Shown in pieces: positions 45,425-55,320 of a DNA stretch of 64,000 nt. The position numbers and the translations under genes are program-made. The DNA comes from DATMNI01 sp963817515 (GTDB lineage Bacteria > Acidobacteriota > Terriglobia > Bryobacterales > Bryobacteraceae), in contig CAWFPJ010000023.1 in assembly GCA_963817515.1 (NCBI GenBank), forward strand, positions 186,001-250,000, in the 5' to 3' direction. The notes below the pieces were generated by a model. It saw nothing but the letters and a program-made list of their open reading frames with translations, was not told the DNA's origin and did no database searches. Positions within the stretch are counted from its first letter, which is position 1; the number at the start of each line of letters is the position of its first letter.

Positions 45425-47929
45425 TCACTCCTCTCGCAGCGCCACCGTAGGGTCCAGGCCCGCGGCCCGCCGCGCCGGCAGCCAGCAGGCAATTGCCGAA
45501 ATCACAAAGAACAGTACCGCGATCGCCGCGAACGTGATCGGGTCGTGCGGCGCCACGCCCACCAGCATGCTCCCCATCACGCGCGTGAGGCTGAAAGCCG
45601 CCACCAGGCCTGCCCCTATGCCAGCCGCGCTGAGGCGCAGCCCATGGCCTACCACCAGGCTGAACACGCTGGCCGGAGCGGCGCCCAGCGCCATGCGCAG
45701 CCCGATCTCCGCGGTCCGCTGGCGTACCGCGCTCGACAGCACGCCGTATAACCCGACGGCCGCCAGCAAGGCGGCGATGGCCGCGAAGATGGCAATCAGC
45801 ACCAGCGAAAACCGGGTCTGCGCCTGTGCCTGGTCGACGAAGGTTTGCATGGGCTGCACTTCGGCGACGGCCAGGCGCTTGTCCAACCGCGCGATTTCCT
45901 CGCGCACCGGACCCACCAGCCGCGCCGGGTCCCCGCTGGTGCGCAGAGCCCAACGGGTCACGCCGCCCGCGCCGCTATAGCCATCGGTGAAGTAAGCAGC
46001 TTCGCGTCCATCGGCGGCCAGCGATTCGTGGCGCTGATGTTCCACCACGCCGATCACTTCGAACCACTCGGCTTCGGGTGTCGTGACGCGCATCAGCAGC
46101 CGCTTCCCGACGGCGGACTCGCGCGGGAAGGCCTTAGCGGCCAGCAGCCGGTCGATGACCACGAGTCTCACTTTGGGCTTGTTATCGGCGTCGGTAAACT
46201 CGCGCCCCTCGATCAGCCTGGTGCGCAGCGTTTCGAAGTAGCCCGGCAGCACGGTGAACACGTTAGCCTGTTTGAACCGGGCCGGGTCGGTGAGGGCTTC
46301 CTCACGGCCCCAGCGCCCGTTCGCTATGCCGCCATCCAAGGGAAACGGGGTCGCCGCTGTGACTGAGGTCACCCCCGGCAGCGCCGCGAAGCGGTCGTGA
46401 ATATCGCGCACCACGGCAGCGCCCTGCTCGGCGGTCCGGGCGGTGGTGATGGGAAGCTGCAGCGTAAGCACACCGCGCGGATCGTAACCCGGCTTGGCCT
46501 GTTGCAGCGCCATGAAGCTGCGCACCATCAGGCCGCAGCCGATCAGCAGCACGAACGACAGCGCCACTTCGGCTATCACCACGGCGTTGCGTAAGAGCTT
46601 ACCGGAACCCAGGCCCGCGGTGCGTCCAGTGGAGCGGAGGATCTCCATGATGTCGGGCCGCGAGGCGCGGAGTGCCGGTGTGATGCCGAACATGAGGGCG
46701 GCCAGCAGCGCAGCTAGCATGGTGAATGTGAGCACCACCGGGTCGAGGCCGATCGAACCGAGCCGCGGCAGATCGCGCGGCCCGAGCGTAATCAGCAGGT
46801 CGATACCGAGCCGCGCCAGAAGCAGGCCGGCCAGCGCACCGCAGCCCGAGAGCAGCAGGCTTTCCGCCATCATCTGGCGGACCAGGTTCCAGCGGCTGCC
46901 GCCCAAGGCCGTCCGCACGGCCAGTTCACGGCTGCGGGCCGAGGCGCGGAGCAGCAGCAGATTGGCCACGTTGGCGCAGGCAATCAGCAGCAGGAAAGTA
47001 ACCGCGCCCATCAGTGCCAGGATGGCCGGCCGCACCGCAGCCACCACGTTATCCTGCATGCCCTCGGCGCGCATGTTGAAGCCGGCCGTGGTCTTGATGG
47101 AAAAGCGCTTTCGCAGGTCGGCTGCGATGCCGTCGAGTTGCGACTGCGCCTGCCGCACGGTCACCCCGGGCTTCATTCGGGCTATCACGCGCAGAAAAAC
47201 GTTGTTGCGGTTGCTGTTCTGGAAATCCGTGCGCAATGCGGTCCACACCGCGGGGGCGCGCTCCAGGTTGGCTTTCGGTGGAAACAGCAGCTCGAATCCA
47301 GGAGCCAGAACGCCGACGATCTGCGCCGGCCCCGCGCCCGCGCCAAGATTGATGCTGCGCCCTGCTACTTGTGGATCGGAGCCATAACGCCTCTGCCAGA
47401 ATTCGTGGCTCAGGATCACGAGGGTAGTCTGCTGAGGCACGGGCTGAGCGAGGGGTGGCGCGGCGGCCTGCCCCGGTCTCGGTGGCGGAGGTAGCGGTGG
47501 GGGCGTGCAGTCGGTATCGTTGAAATCGCGGCCCAGGGCCACTTTGGCGCCCAGCAGCCGGAAGAAGTTGGATGTGACCCCGGCCGCGGCGATTTGTTCG
47601 GACTCGGCATTTTCGCCGGAAACCACGGTCCGGAACGGTGTCACCGCGGTCATGTCTTCCAGCAGAGTGGCCGAACGGCGCACATCGTTAAAATCCGGCG
47701 GCGAGAACGGGAAATCCAAAACCCCGCGGTTCCTCAGTTCGCCCCACAGGATCGCCAGGCGTTCCGGTTGGGGATAGGGAAGCGGCTTCAGCAGGACGGC
47801 ATTGACAACGCTGAAGATTGCCGTGCTGGCTCCGATGCCGAGCGCGATGGTCAGCACAGCCGTCAAGGTGAAGGCCGGACTCTTGCGCAGGGTCCGCCAG
47901 GCGTAGGCGAAATCTTTGATCATCTTCAT
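45425..47929 (-). CDS. ADOP-family ABC transporter permease (MacB/FtsX-like), second copy
   Basis: This permease of about 834 residues has the same duplicated architecture as the one at 27-30 kb. It starts MKMIKDFAYAWRTLRKSPAF with first helix LTAVLTIALGIGASTAIFSV. Two periplasmic MacB-like domains follow, with FtsX blocks (NLLLLRASARSRELAVRTAL near 310-420, and EIGLRMALGAAPASVFSLVV near 720-830). It ends ARRAAGLDPTVALREE, the usual family C-terminus. There is a Pro-rich insertion in the first periplasmic domain (PPPLPPPPRPGQ). The frame is intact, although the neighbouring peptidase and receptors are not. No ATPase partner is adjacent. No clear ribosome site precedes the ATG. Confidence 0.9.
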   Translation of the reverse strand: MKMIKDFAYAWRTLRKSPAFTLTAVLTIALGIGASTAIFSVVNAVLLKPLPYPQPERLAILWGELRNRGVLDFPFSPPDFNDVRRSATLLEDMTAVTPFRTVVSGENAESEQIAAAGVTSNFFRLLGAKVALGRDFNDTDCTPPPLPPPPRPGQAAAPPLAQPVPQQTTLVILSHEFWQRRYGSDPQVAGRSINLGAGAGPAQIVGVLAPGFELLFPPKANLERAPAVWTALRTDFQNSNRNNVFLRVIARMKPGVTVRQAQSQLDGIAADLRKRFSIKTTAGFNMRAEGMQDNVVAAVRPAILALMGAVTFLLLIACANVANLLLLRASARSRELAVRTALGGSRWNLVRQMMAESLLLSGCGALAGLLLARLGIDLLITLGPRDLPRLGSIGLDPVVLTFTMLAALLAALMFGITPALRASRPDIMEILRSTGRTAGLGSGKLLRNAVVIAEVALSFVLLIGCGLMVRSFMALQQAKPGYDPRGVLTLQLPITTARTAEQGAAVVRDIHDRFAALPGVTSVTAATPFPLDGGIANGRWGREEALTDPARFKQANVFTVLPGYFETLRTRLIEGREFTDADNKPKVRLVVIDRLLAAKAFPRESAVGKRLLMRVTTPEAEWFEVIGVVEHQRHESLAADGREAAYFTDGYSGAGGVTRWALRTSGDPARLVGPVREEIARLDKRLAVAEVQPMQTFVDQAQAQTRFSLVLIAIFAAIAALLAAVGLYGVLSSAVRQRTAEIGLRMALGAAPASVFSLVVGHGLRLSAAGIGAGLVAAFSLTRVMGSMLVGVAPHDPITFAAIAVLFFVISAIACWLPARRAAGLDPTVALREE

Positions 47930-48078
47930 CAAAGTATGGGCACGCCCAATGCCTTACGAATGACTTGGTAAGCCGAAGAGACTTAAACTGTTATGGAACG
48001 ATGCGGCAAATGCCGTGACCGTTGATGGGACGGCCAGTCCCGAAAACGGACTCCGCATACGTAGGATGGGAGGCGCCG

Positions 48079-48777
48079 ATGAATCAGTTGACGGATCGGA
48101 TTGTGTTGATCACGGGGGCCAGGGGCGGGTTGGGGACGCACGTGACGAAAGCGTTTCTGGAGGCTGGCGGCTGGGTGGTTGGCTCGTCGCGGACCATTGC
48201 CGATTCGGAGTTCGCGAGTCCCAGGTTTGTTGGTATTCCGGCGGATCTCACTAACGCCGGCGACGTCCGAAAACTGGCGGACGCGGTGGTGAAGCGGTTC
48301 GAAAAAGTCGACGTTCTGGTGCACTTGACGGGCGGATTTGCCGGCGGCAGCCCCATCCACGAAACTGACGATGCCACGTGGCAGCAGATGATCGATGTGA
48401 ACCTGCGAGCGGCGGTTTATACGCTGAGCGCGGTGATTCCGCACATGCGCAAAAACAAGCACGGCAGGATAGTCGTGGTTGCCGGCCGCGCCGGAGTGGA
48501 ACCGGCTCCGAACATCGGCGCGTACAGCGCCTCGAAGGCCGCCCTGGTTTCCCTGGTGCGCACGGCGGCGCTCGAAAACCGCGACTTCGGGATCACCGCC
48601 AACGCAATCTTGCCAGGCACGATCGACACTGAAGCCAACCGGAAATCCGATCCGTCTGCCGACCGCTCGAAGTGGGTCTCGCCGGACCTGCTGGCGCAGT
48701 TGATGGTATTTCTAGCTTCGGATGGCGCGGCTCAAATTACGGGTGCGGCCATACCAGTCTACGGCGCGCAGGTGTAG
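48079..48777 (+). CDS. Short-chain dehydrogenase/reductase
   Basis: This 232-residue Rossmann-fold oxidoreductase has TGARGGLG (12-19) for NAD(P) binding, a central VDVLVHLTGGF in place of the common NNAG, and the catalytic YSASK. It ends ITGAAIPVYGAQV, typical of classical SDRs. The start ATG at 48079 follows GGGAGG, which decides against the in-frame ATG upstream. The substrate is unknown. It is divergent from the ADOP permease with a 149-base gap. Confidence 0.87.
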   Translation: MNQLTDRIVLITGARGGLGTHVTKAFLEAGGWVVGSSRTIADSEFASPRFVGIPADLTNAGDVRKLADAVVKRFEKVDVLVHLTGGFAGGSPIHETDDATWQQMIDVNLRAAVYTLSAVIPHMRKNKHGRIVVVAGRAGVEPAPNIGAYSASKAALVSLVRTAALENRDFGITANAILPGTIDTEANRKSDPSADRSKWVSPDLLAQLMVFLASDGAAQITGAAIPVYGAQV

Positions 48778-48802
48778 AGGGCGACGCCTCCGGCCGGCCG
48801 CG

Positions 48803-48994
48803 TCAGGCCACGTGCTTGTGCTTGGGCGCCTTGCGCGGCTTTACCTTGGCAGCTTTGGACTGCTTGTACTTCTTAGCCTTGAAATGCTTGGCCTTTTGGA
48901 CTTTCGGCTTGTGCGCGGCCGCTTGCACCATGGTGGCGGCGCCGCAACTGAGCGCCAGCGCCAGCGCCAATGTACGCAGTCTCATGCTTTCCAT
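48803..48994 (-). CDS. Small secreted lysine-rich protein
   Basis: This 63-residue protein has a clear signal peptide (MRLRTLALALALSCGAATMV, cleavage near VQAAA). The mature part of about 38 residues is dominated by Lys, Ala and His (KVQKAKHFKAKKYKQ). Such a chain would be strongly basic and unstructured in the periplasm. The start may be the ATG at 48994 or the in-frame ATG at 48985. It begins two bases after the rhomboid stop and so is probably the last gene of the ilv-cim transcript. Function is unknown. Confidence 0.6.
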   Translation of the reverse strand: MESMRLRTLALALALSCGAATMVQAAAHKPKVQKAKHFKAKKYKQSKAAKVKPRKAPKHKHVA

Positions 48995-48995
48995 G

Positions 48996-49823
48996 TTACT
49001 GCGCGGATTGGCTGAACCACAAGTACATCTTTAGGAAGCTGGCGGCTGTTATCGCAATGCAGGCCCAGGAAGAGAATTGCCACAGGCGTTCCGTCCAGGA
49101 TCCTTCCACCCCCGGCGTTCCGGCCAGATAAGCCGTTCCGAAGCCCGCCACCAGACCTCCGAAGTGGGCGTAGTTGTCGATGCGGAGATCCATGAACAGG
49201 TAGACTACGCCGAACATCGCCCAGCCGATAAAGGTGCGCCGCATGTGTCCGTATCGCGCCGGCTCTTTGATGCTGATGGCGATCATGGCGCCGATCAACC
49301 CGAAGATCGCAGCCGACGCGCCAATTGACAGAGCCGGGCTCCCCAGGTAACTGAGATAAAAGCCGAAAACCGTGGAGCAGAAATAGATCACCAGCATCCG
49401 GCTGGCGCCGAAAGCCTCTTCCGCCAGCGACCCCAAAGTAAGGAACGACCAGGAATTCATCAGGATATGAATCAGACCGCCGTGCAGGAAGCCGGCCGTG
49501 ACCAGGCGCCACCATTGGCCTGCCGCCAGTGCCGGAGGATACTTGGCGCCAAAGGCGAAGAGGGTGCGGCCGTCAATGTTCATGGCCCCGCCGCCGCTAT
49601 CGCTTCGCATGCTGTAGATTGCGGTAGCGATGTAGAGGCCGAAGTTGATCACCAGGATGACGGTGGTGACGAACCGGGCCTGCGGAATCAGCCCGCCCAG
49701 GAACGTGCCGCCCTCGCTGCGCTCAACGGCCTTGGGACCTACGGTCTCATTGCAATACGGGCAAACCCGGTCTTTGGTGGTGATAAATGCCCGGCAATGC
49801 GGGCACATGCGGCGTGATTCCAT
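48996..49823 (-). CDS. Rhomboid-family intramembrane serine protease with N-terminal zinc ribbon
   Basis: This protein of about 275 residues starts with a zinc ribbon (CPHC and CPYC, four cysteines in the first 26 residues) on the cytoplasmic side. Six or seven transmembrane helices follow. The catalytic Ser lies in LSIGASAAIFGLIG and the catalytic His in DNYAHFGGLVAGF; HGGLIHILMNSWSF supplies the HxxxN oxyanion helix. The GxSA form replaces the usual GxSG but is seen in active rhomboids. I chose the ATG at 49823 over a GTG two codons earlier. It starts 12 bases after the cimA stop, so it is in the same operon without an evident metabolic link. Confidence 0.88.
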   Translation of the reverse strand: MESRRMCPHCRAFITTKDRVCPYCNETVGPKAVERSEGGTFLGGLIPQARFVTTVILVINFGLYIATAIYSMRSDSGGGAMNIDGRTLFAFGAKYPPALAAGQWWRLVTAGFLHGGLIHILMNSWSFLTLGSLAEEAFGASRMLVIYFCSTVFGFYLSYLGSPALSIGASAAIFGLIGAMIAISIKEPARYGHMRRTFIGWAMFGVVYLFMDLRIDNYAHFGGLVAGFGTAYLAGTPGVEGSWTERLWQFSSWACIAITAASFLKMYLWFSQSAQ

Positions 49824-49835
49824 CTGCACCCATCA

Positions 49836-51446
49836 TTACACGCCCCAGCAGTAGTCTTCGACGGCCTTTTCCACGGTATGGTCCTTCTCGGTCAGCCGCA
49901 TCAGTTCCAGGCGGATGGCATCCACCAGCGCTCTCCAGCTGGCTTCGATGACGTTGTCGGAGACGCCCACGGTGGACCAGCTCTTGCGATGATCGCTCCA
50001 CTCTATCAGCACGCGCACATTCGCGGCGGTGCCCTTTTTGGAATCGAGCACGCGCACTTTGTAGTCCATCAGCCGCACATCCGCAATCTGCGGATAGAGC
50101 TTCGAAAGACACTTGCGCAGGCATTCGTGCAGCGCGTGGAACGGGCCGTGGCCGTCGGCGGTGGCCGAATGGACGCCATCCTGGGAGCGCAGAGTTACGG
50201 TGGCGGTGGTGCGCGACTCGCCGGTGCCGCCGGCGCGCGTGGAGACTTCATAACTGTCCACGCTGAAGAATTGCACGCCGGGGTTCAGGGCCTCGCGCAC
50301 CAGCAGCTCAAAGGTGCCCTCGGCGGCCTCCAGTTCGTAGCCTTCGTACTCCATCTGCTTGATCCGGTCCAGCAATTCGCGGCGCGCATTCTCATCCAGG
50401 CGGTCGGCCAGGCCGTGCTGCTTGAGCTTATAGGTAATGTTGCCGCGGCCCGAGAGGTCGCTCACCAGAACGCGCTGGCGGTTGCCGACCAGTTCCGGTT
50501 TGATGTGCTCGTAGGTGGCGGAGTCCTTCAGGACCGCGCTCACGTGCACGCCGCCCTTATGAGCGAAGGCGCTCTTACCGACGAAAGGCTGGTCATTCGC
50601 CAGCGGCAGATTGGCCAGCTCCGCGATGAAACGGCACACCGACGTGAGACTGGCCAGCTTCTCTGGCCCCACCGTAGTGTGGCCCAGTTTGAGTTCCAGG
50701 TTGGCGATCACGGAGGCCAGGTTGGCGTTTCCGCAGCGCTCGCCATAGCCGTTCATGCAGCCCTGCACGTGCGTGACGCCGGCTTCCACGGCGGCGATGG
50801 TGTTGGCCACGGCCACGCCGGAATCGTTATGGGTGTGGATGCCGATGATGCCATCGAAGCGCTTTCGCACTTCGGCAACCAGCTCCACCAGGCGGCCGGT
50901 GATGGTGCCGCCGTTGGTGTCGCACAGGCACAGCACGTCGGCGCCGGCCTGGTGCGCGGCTTCCAGCGTGCGCAGGGCGTAGTCCGCATTAGCGGAATAG
51001 CCGTCGAAGAAATGCTCGGCATCGTAGACCACTTCCTTGCCGTGGTCCTTCAGGTATTTCACGGTTTCGGAGATCAGCACCAGGTTCTCGGCTTCAGTGA
51101 TGCCGAGCGCGCGCTTCACGTGCAGGTCCCAGGTTTTGCCGAAAATCGACACCACGGGCGTACCCGCCTCCACCAGCGCACGCACGTTGCGGTCTTCTTC
51201 CACGGGGTTCTTGGCGAAGCGGGTGGAGCCGAACGCGGTGAGCCTGGCGTGGGTGAGCTTGAGCTCGGCGGCGCGGATGAAAAACTCTTTGTCCTTGGGA
51301 TTGGAGCCGGGCCAGCCGCCCTCAATATAGTCGACGCCCAGCTCATCCAGCTTCTGCGCAATGATGAGTTTGTCATCCACGGAGAAAGAGATGGACTCGC
51401 CCTGCGTTCCATCGCGGAGAGTGGTATCGAACGTTGAGATCTTCAT
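49836..51446 (-). CDS. cimA: (R)-citramalate synthase
   Basis: This protein of 536 residues belongs to the LeuA/HomA DRE-TIM family. It starts MKISTFDTTLRDGTQGESIS with metal-binding Asp in TLRDG. GIHTHNDSGVAVANT carries the HxH metal site, and VNGYGERCGNANL (here MNGYGERCGNAN) completes the barrel. The C-terminal part (from about 400) is the regulatory domain of the CimA/2-isopropylmalate type. CimA makes citramalate from pyruvate and acetyl-CoA for threonine-independent isoleucine synthesis. Start ATG at 51446 has GAGGTTG upstream. Its place right after ilvC supports the citramalate assignment over homocitrate synthase. Confidence 0.9.
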   Translation of the reverse strand: MKISTFDTTLRDGTQGESISFSVDDKLIIAQKLDELGVDYIEGGWPGSNPKDKEFFIRAAELKLTHARLTAFGSTRFAKNPVEEDRNVRALVEAGTPVVSIFGKTWDLHVKRALGITEAENLVLISETVKYLKDHGKEVVYDAEHFFDGYSANADYALRTLEAAHQAGADVLCLCDTNGGTITGRLVELVAEVRKRFDGIIGIHTHNDSGVAVANTIAAVEAGVTHVQGCMNGYGERCGNANLASVIANLELKLGHTTVGPEKLASLTSVCRFIAELANLPLANDQPFVGKSAFAHKGGVHVSAVLKDSATYEHIKPELVGNRQRVLVSDLSGRGNITYKLKQHGLADRLDENARRELLDRIKQMEYEGYELEAAEGTFELLVREALNPGVQFFSVDSYEVSTRAGGTGESRTTATVTLRSQDGVHSATADGHGPFHALHECLRKCLSKLYPQIADVRLMDYKVRVLDSKKGTAANVRVLIEWSDHRKSWSTVGVSDNVIEASWRALVDAIRLELMRLTEKDHTVEKAVEDYCWGV

Positions 51447-51475
51447 TTCAACCTCGGGCAAGGCAGGCGGAAGGC

Positions 51476-52495
<1,020 letters not shown>

Positions 52496-52540
52496 TCAAT
52501 AAGCTCCAGAAAGAGACACAGGCCGGCAGGCCGGCTCTAT

Positions 52541-53083
52541 TTAGACAACGGGTTCTTCTATCGCGCTGCCGGCCTTGGTTAGCACCGGCGGCTGCAAACG
52601 TAGCTTTTTCGATTCCAGGCCGATTGCCAGCACGCCCGAGCGGGCGACGTCAATCTCGCCGTAGCTGCCCATCACATCGATGAACTCGCTCAGTTTTTCG
52701 GGGGCGCCGGTGACTTCAATGGCAAAGCCGTCGGTAGAGGAATCCACGACGCGGCCGCCAAAGATCTCGGCTTCCTTGAGCACCGCGGTGCGCGAATCCT
52801 GCGAGGTCCGGATGCGCAGCAGCACCAGTTCGCGCATCACTGACGGCGTCTCAGTCAGGTCGCTGGCCTGCAGCACGTTGATCAGCTTGTTCATTTGCTT
52901 GATCACCTGCTGCCGCTGGGTGGAGTCTACATCCACCGCAATGGTCATGCGGGAAATCTCCGGGTCAAGCGTGCGCGCGACAGTCAGGCTTTCGATGTTA
53001 TACCCGCGCTGGCTCAGCAGGCCCGTAACCCGCATCATGGCGCCGGGTTTATTTTCCAGCAGTATAGAGATCACTTGCAGCAT
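52541..53083 (-). CDS. ilvN: Acetolactate synthase small (regulatory) subunit
   Basis: This protein of 180 residues starts with an ACT domain (ISILLENKPGAMMRVTGLLSQ, given here as ISILLENKPGAMMRVTG). A second ACT-like domain (VDSSTDGFAIEVTGAPEKL) follows. The subunit stimulates IlvB and binds valine for feedback inhibition. The longer (about 160-180 residue) form matches IlvH/IlvN of most bacteria. An AAGAAGG ribosome site precedes the ATG, 15 bases after ilvB. Confidence 0.94.
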   Translation of the reverse strand: MLQVISILLENKPGAMMRVTGLLSQRGYNIESLTVARTLDPEISRMTIAVDVDSTQRQQVIKQMNKLINVLQASDLTETPSVMRELVLLRIRTSQDSRTAVLKEAEIFGGRVVDSSTDGFAIEVTGAPEKLSEFIDVMGSYGEIDVARSGVLAIGLESKKLRLQPPVLTKAGSAIEEPVV

Positions 53084-53098
53084 ATGGATAAGCCTTCT

Positions 53099-54862
53099 TT
53101 ATTGTGCGGGCACGGCCACCGGTTCAGGCGGACCCAGCACCATTTCATTGACCGCGCCGCCGGCCGGCACCATGGGATACACGCTTTCAAACTGCGTGAC
53201 CTTCACGTTCAGCAGGTAAGGACCGGGCTCGCGCACGGCCTCTTCCAGCGCAGACACCAGCTCCGAGGGCTTCTCAATCGTCCTGCCCTTGAAGCCATAG
53301 GCGCCCGCCAGTTTGTGGGCATCCGGGAAGCACTCCAGTTCCACGGCGCTCAGGCGGTTGTTGTAGAACAGCGTCTGCCATTGCCGCACCATTCCCAGAT
53401 GGCCGTTGTTCATGACGATGATCTTGATGGGCAGGCCGTTGGCGGCGATGGTCCCCAACTCCGGAATGGACATCTGGAAACCGCCATCGCCGGCGATGCA
53501 GAAGACCAGTTTGTCGGGCTGGGCGAATTGTGCGCCGATGGCTGCCGGCAGGCCGAAGCCCATGGAACCCAGGCCGCCCGAGTTGACCCACAGGCGCGGT
53601 TCATTGAAGCGAATGAGCTGCGCGGCCCACATCTGGTGCTGTCCCACGTCGGAAGTGACAATCGCCTGGCCCCCGGAAATGCGGTCGATTTCGACCATGA
53701 GGTGCTGCGGCTTGATCTCGGTATCCGAGACCGGAGTCTGGAAAGGATGCTCCTGCTTCCATTCGCGGATCTGGCGCCACCAGGCCCGCCGCGCGGCCGA
53801 AAGATGGGCGTTGGGCGCGGGGCTGGACACGGATGCCGGCTCGGCCAGCAGCTTGTTCAGTTTGGTGAGCACGCGCTTGACGTCGCCCACGATGGGCACA
53901 TCGGGCGCGCGATTCTTGCCGATCTCGGCCGGGTCGATATCCACGTGGATCACCTTGGCGTGCGGCGCGAAGGCGGCCAGGCGGCCGGTGACGCGGTCGT
54001 CAAAGCGCACGCCGAGCGCGATCAGCAGGTCGGCATGGGTCATCGCCATGTTGGCGGCATAGCTGCCGTGCATGCCCGGCAGGCTGATGAAGTTGGGATG
54101 TTCGGAGGGCAGCGCGCCCAGACCCATCAGGGTGTTGACGGCCGGAGCATCGGTCAGCTCCACAAACTCGCGGAGTTCCGGCGCGGCGCCCGCGGCAATA
54201 ATACCGCCGCCGGCATAGACCAGCGGGCGCTCCGATTCCTGGATCATTTGCGCCGCGCGGCGGATCTGGCCGGTGTGGCCTTCGGTGAAGACCTTGTACC
54301 CCGGCAGATGAATCGACGTGACCGGCTGATAGTGGCCCTGGGCCTGGAATACGTCCTTGGTAATATCCACCAGCACCGGTCCCGGCCGGCCGCTGAGCGC
54401 CACGTAAAAGGCTTCGTGAATAGCCTGTGCCAGATCCTCGAGCTTCTTCACCAGGTAATTGTGTTTGGTGCAGGGGCGCGTGATGCCGAAGGTGTCGGCC
54501 TCCTGGAAAGCGTCGCTGCCGATGAGCTTGCTTGAGACCTGGCCGGTGATGGCCACGATGGGAATGGAATCCATCATGGCATCCACCAGGCCGGTGGTCA
54601 GGTTGGTGGCGCCGGGGCCGGAAGTGGCGCAGCACACGCCCACCTTGCCGGTGACGCGCGCGTAGCCTTCGGCAGCGAAGGCCGCGTTCTCTTCGTGACG
54701 CACCAGCACGTGGCGGATGTGATGCTCATAGAGGGCGTCGTATAAGGGAAGGGTGACGCCGCCGGGGTAACCGAAGATACAATCCACGCCCTCACGAGCC
54801 AGGCATTCCAGCAGCATTTTTGCGCCGCTCATCAATTTTGGGTCACTCATCGATGTTGACAT
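53099..54862 (-). CDS. ilvB: Acetolactate synthase large (catalytic) subunit
   Basis: This 587-residue thiamine-diphosphate enzyme condenses two pyruvates, or pyruvate and 2-oxobutyrate, the first common step to valine/leucine/isoleucine. The catalytic Glu lies in RHEENAAFAAEGYAR. The FAD-binding middle domain has GLGALPSEHP. The TPP/Mg motif is GDGGFQMSIPELGTIAANG with downstream NNGHLGMVRQWQ. It heads the ilvB-ilvN-ilvC-cimA operon and is preceded by a leader peptide and attenuator (annotated separately), so expression probably falls when branched-chain aminoacyl-tRNAs are plentiful. Confidence 0.96.
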   Translation of the reverse strand: MSTSMSDPKLMSGAKMLLECLAREGVDCIFGYPGGVTLPLYDALYEHHIRHVLVRHEENAAFAAEGYARVTGKVGVCCATSGPGATNLTTGLVDAMMDSIPIVAITGQVSSKLIGSDAFQEADTFGITRPCTKHNYLVKKLEDLAQAIHEAFYVALSGRPGPVLVDITKDVFQAQGHYQPVTSIHLPGYKVFTEGHTGQIRRAAQMIQESERPLVYAGGGIIAAGAAPELREFVELTDAPAVNTLMGLGALPSEHPNFISLPGMHGSYAANMAMTHADLLIALGVRFDDRVTGRLAAFAPHAKVIHVDIDPAEIGKNRAPDVPIVGDVKRVLTKLNKLLAEPASVSSPAPNAHLSAARRAWWRQIREWKQEHPFQTPVSDTEIKPQHLMVEIDRISGGQAIVTSDVGQHQMWAAQLIRFNEPRLWVNSGGLGSMGFGLPAAIGAQFAQPDKLVFCIAGDGGFQMSIPELGTIAANGLPIKIIVMNNGHLGMVRQWQTLFYNNRLSAVELECFPDAHKLAGAYGFKGRTIEKPSELVSALEEAVREPGPYLLNVKVTQFESVYPMVPAGGAVNEMVLGPPEPVAVPAQ

Positions 54863-54898
54863 GTCGTTTCCCCTAACTTAAAAAAATTGCCATATAAC

Positions 54899-54942
54899 AA
54901 AAAAGGCCATCAGCCGGTTTGATTTCCCCCGCTGATGGCCTT
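54899..54942 (-). terminator. Attenuator (intrinsic terminator) in the ilv operon leader
   Basis: On the minus strand a perfect 12-bp stem, AAGGCCATCAGC (complement at 54931-54942) with GCTGATGGCCTT (complement at 54903-54914), is followed by six T residues (54899-54904). It lies 21 bases after the leader-peptide stop and 36 bases before the ilvB ATG. The 5' arm with adjacent Gs (54927-54941) can pair instead with 54958-54973, which contains the leader stop codon: CCCCGC with GCGGGG and GGCCT with AGGCC. That gives an antiterminator. Confidence 0.85.
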
Positions 54943-54963
54943 GAAACTTGCTGCTTCAGGCCT

Positions 54964-55062
54964 TCACGCGGGGCCGGCTACGATGACCAGAATAATAATG
55001 CCTACAGGAATGGTAAGGGGTATGGTGGAGCGAACTGCCCGGCCTGTAAATGCGTGTTGCAT
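54964..55062 (-). CDS. ilvL: ilv operon leader peptide (attenuation)
   Basis: This 32-codon ORF starts at ATG 55060-55062 and contains TIPLTIPVGIIILVIVAGPA at its end, with 11 of the last 19 residues Ile, Leu or Val and seven in a row (codons ATT ATT ATT CTG GTC ATC GTA). The stop codon sits inside segment 2 of the proposed antiterminator. Segment 1 (GGCCGG, complement within 55038-55044) can pair with CCGGCC in 54970-54978. Stalling at the Ile/Val codons would leave segment 2 free to pair with segment 3; completing translation would cover segment 2 and allow the terminator. This matches the logic of enterobacterial ilv leaders. No Shine-Dalgarno is evident; the frame is open further upstream but those codons lie before the likely promoter. 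Confidence 0.8.
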   Translation of the reverse strand: MQHAFTGRAVRSTIPLTIPVGIIILVIVAGPA

Positions 55063-55079
55063 TGAAGGACTTAAATTTG

Positions 55080-55108
55080 AGTGTAGCCTACAAGTTTTCC
55101 AAATGCAA
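55080..55108 (-). promoter_or_regulatory. Candidate promoter of the ilv operon
   Basis: TTGCAT (complement at 55103-55108) and TACACT (complement at 55080-55085) are 17 bases apart on the minus strand. Transcription would start about 11 bases before the leader-peptide ATG. The hexamers match consensus moderately (3/6 and 4/6), so this is tentative. Confidence 0.45.
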
Positions 55109-55320
55109 GTGGGTTTAGGTATGAGTTTTGTTAATGAGAGCATTATTGCAACGATGGCCAATTCGGCCCCGCGGGATACCACTTTTCCCCACAAGGCATA
55201 TTTGCGAAACGAAGCCAATTTTCAGCACTTTTTTCGAGCCCTCTATTTCGAGTGTAGCGCGATGATGCGTGAGCTTGAATGTAAGACGATGAACTGGTTG
55301 AGATAAAGGCTTGTGACTGA

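Noticed and set aside
55063..55218. A longer 84-codon protein containing the ilv leader peptide
   Set aside because: The upstream 52 codons lie before the likely promoter, show no family resemblance, and the Ile/Val-rich end is explained by the short leader starting at 55062.
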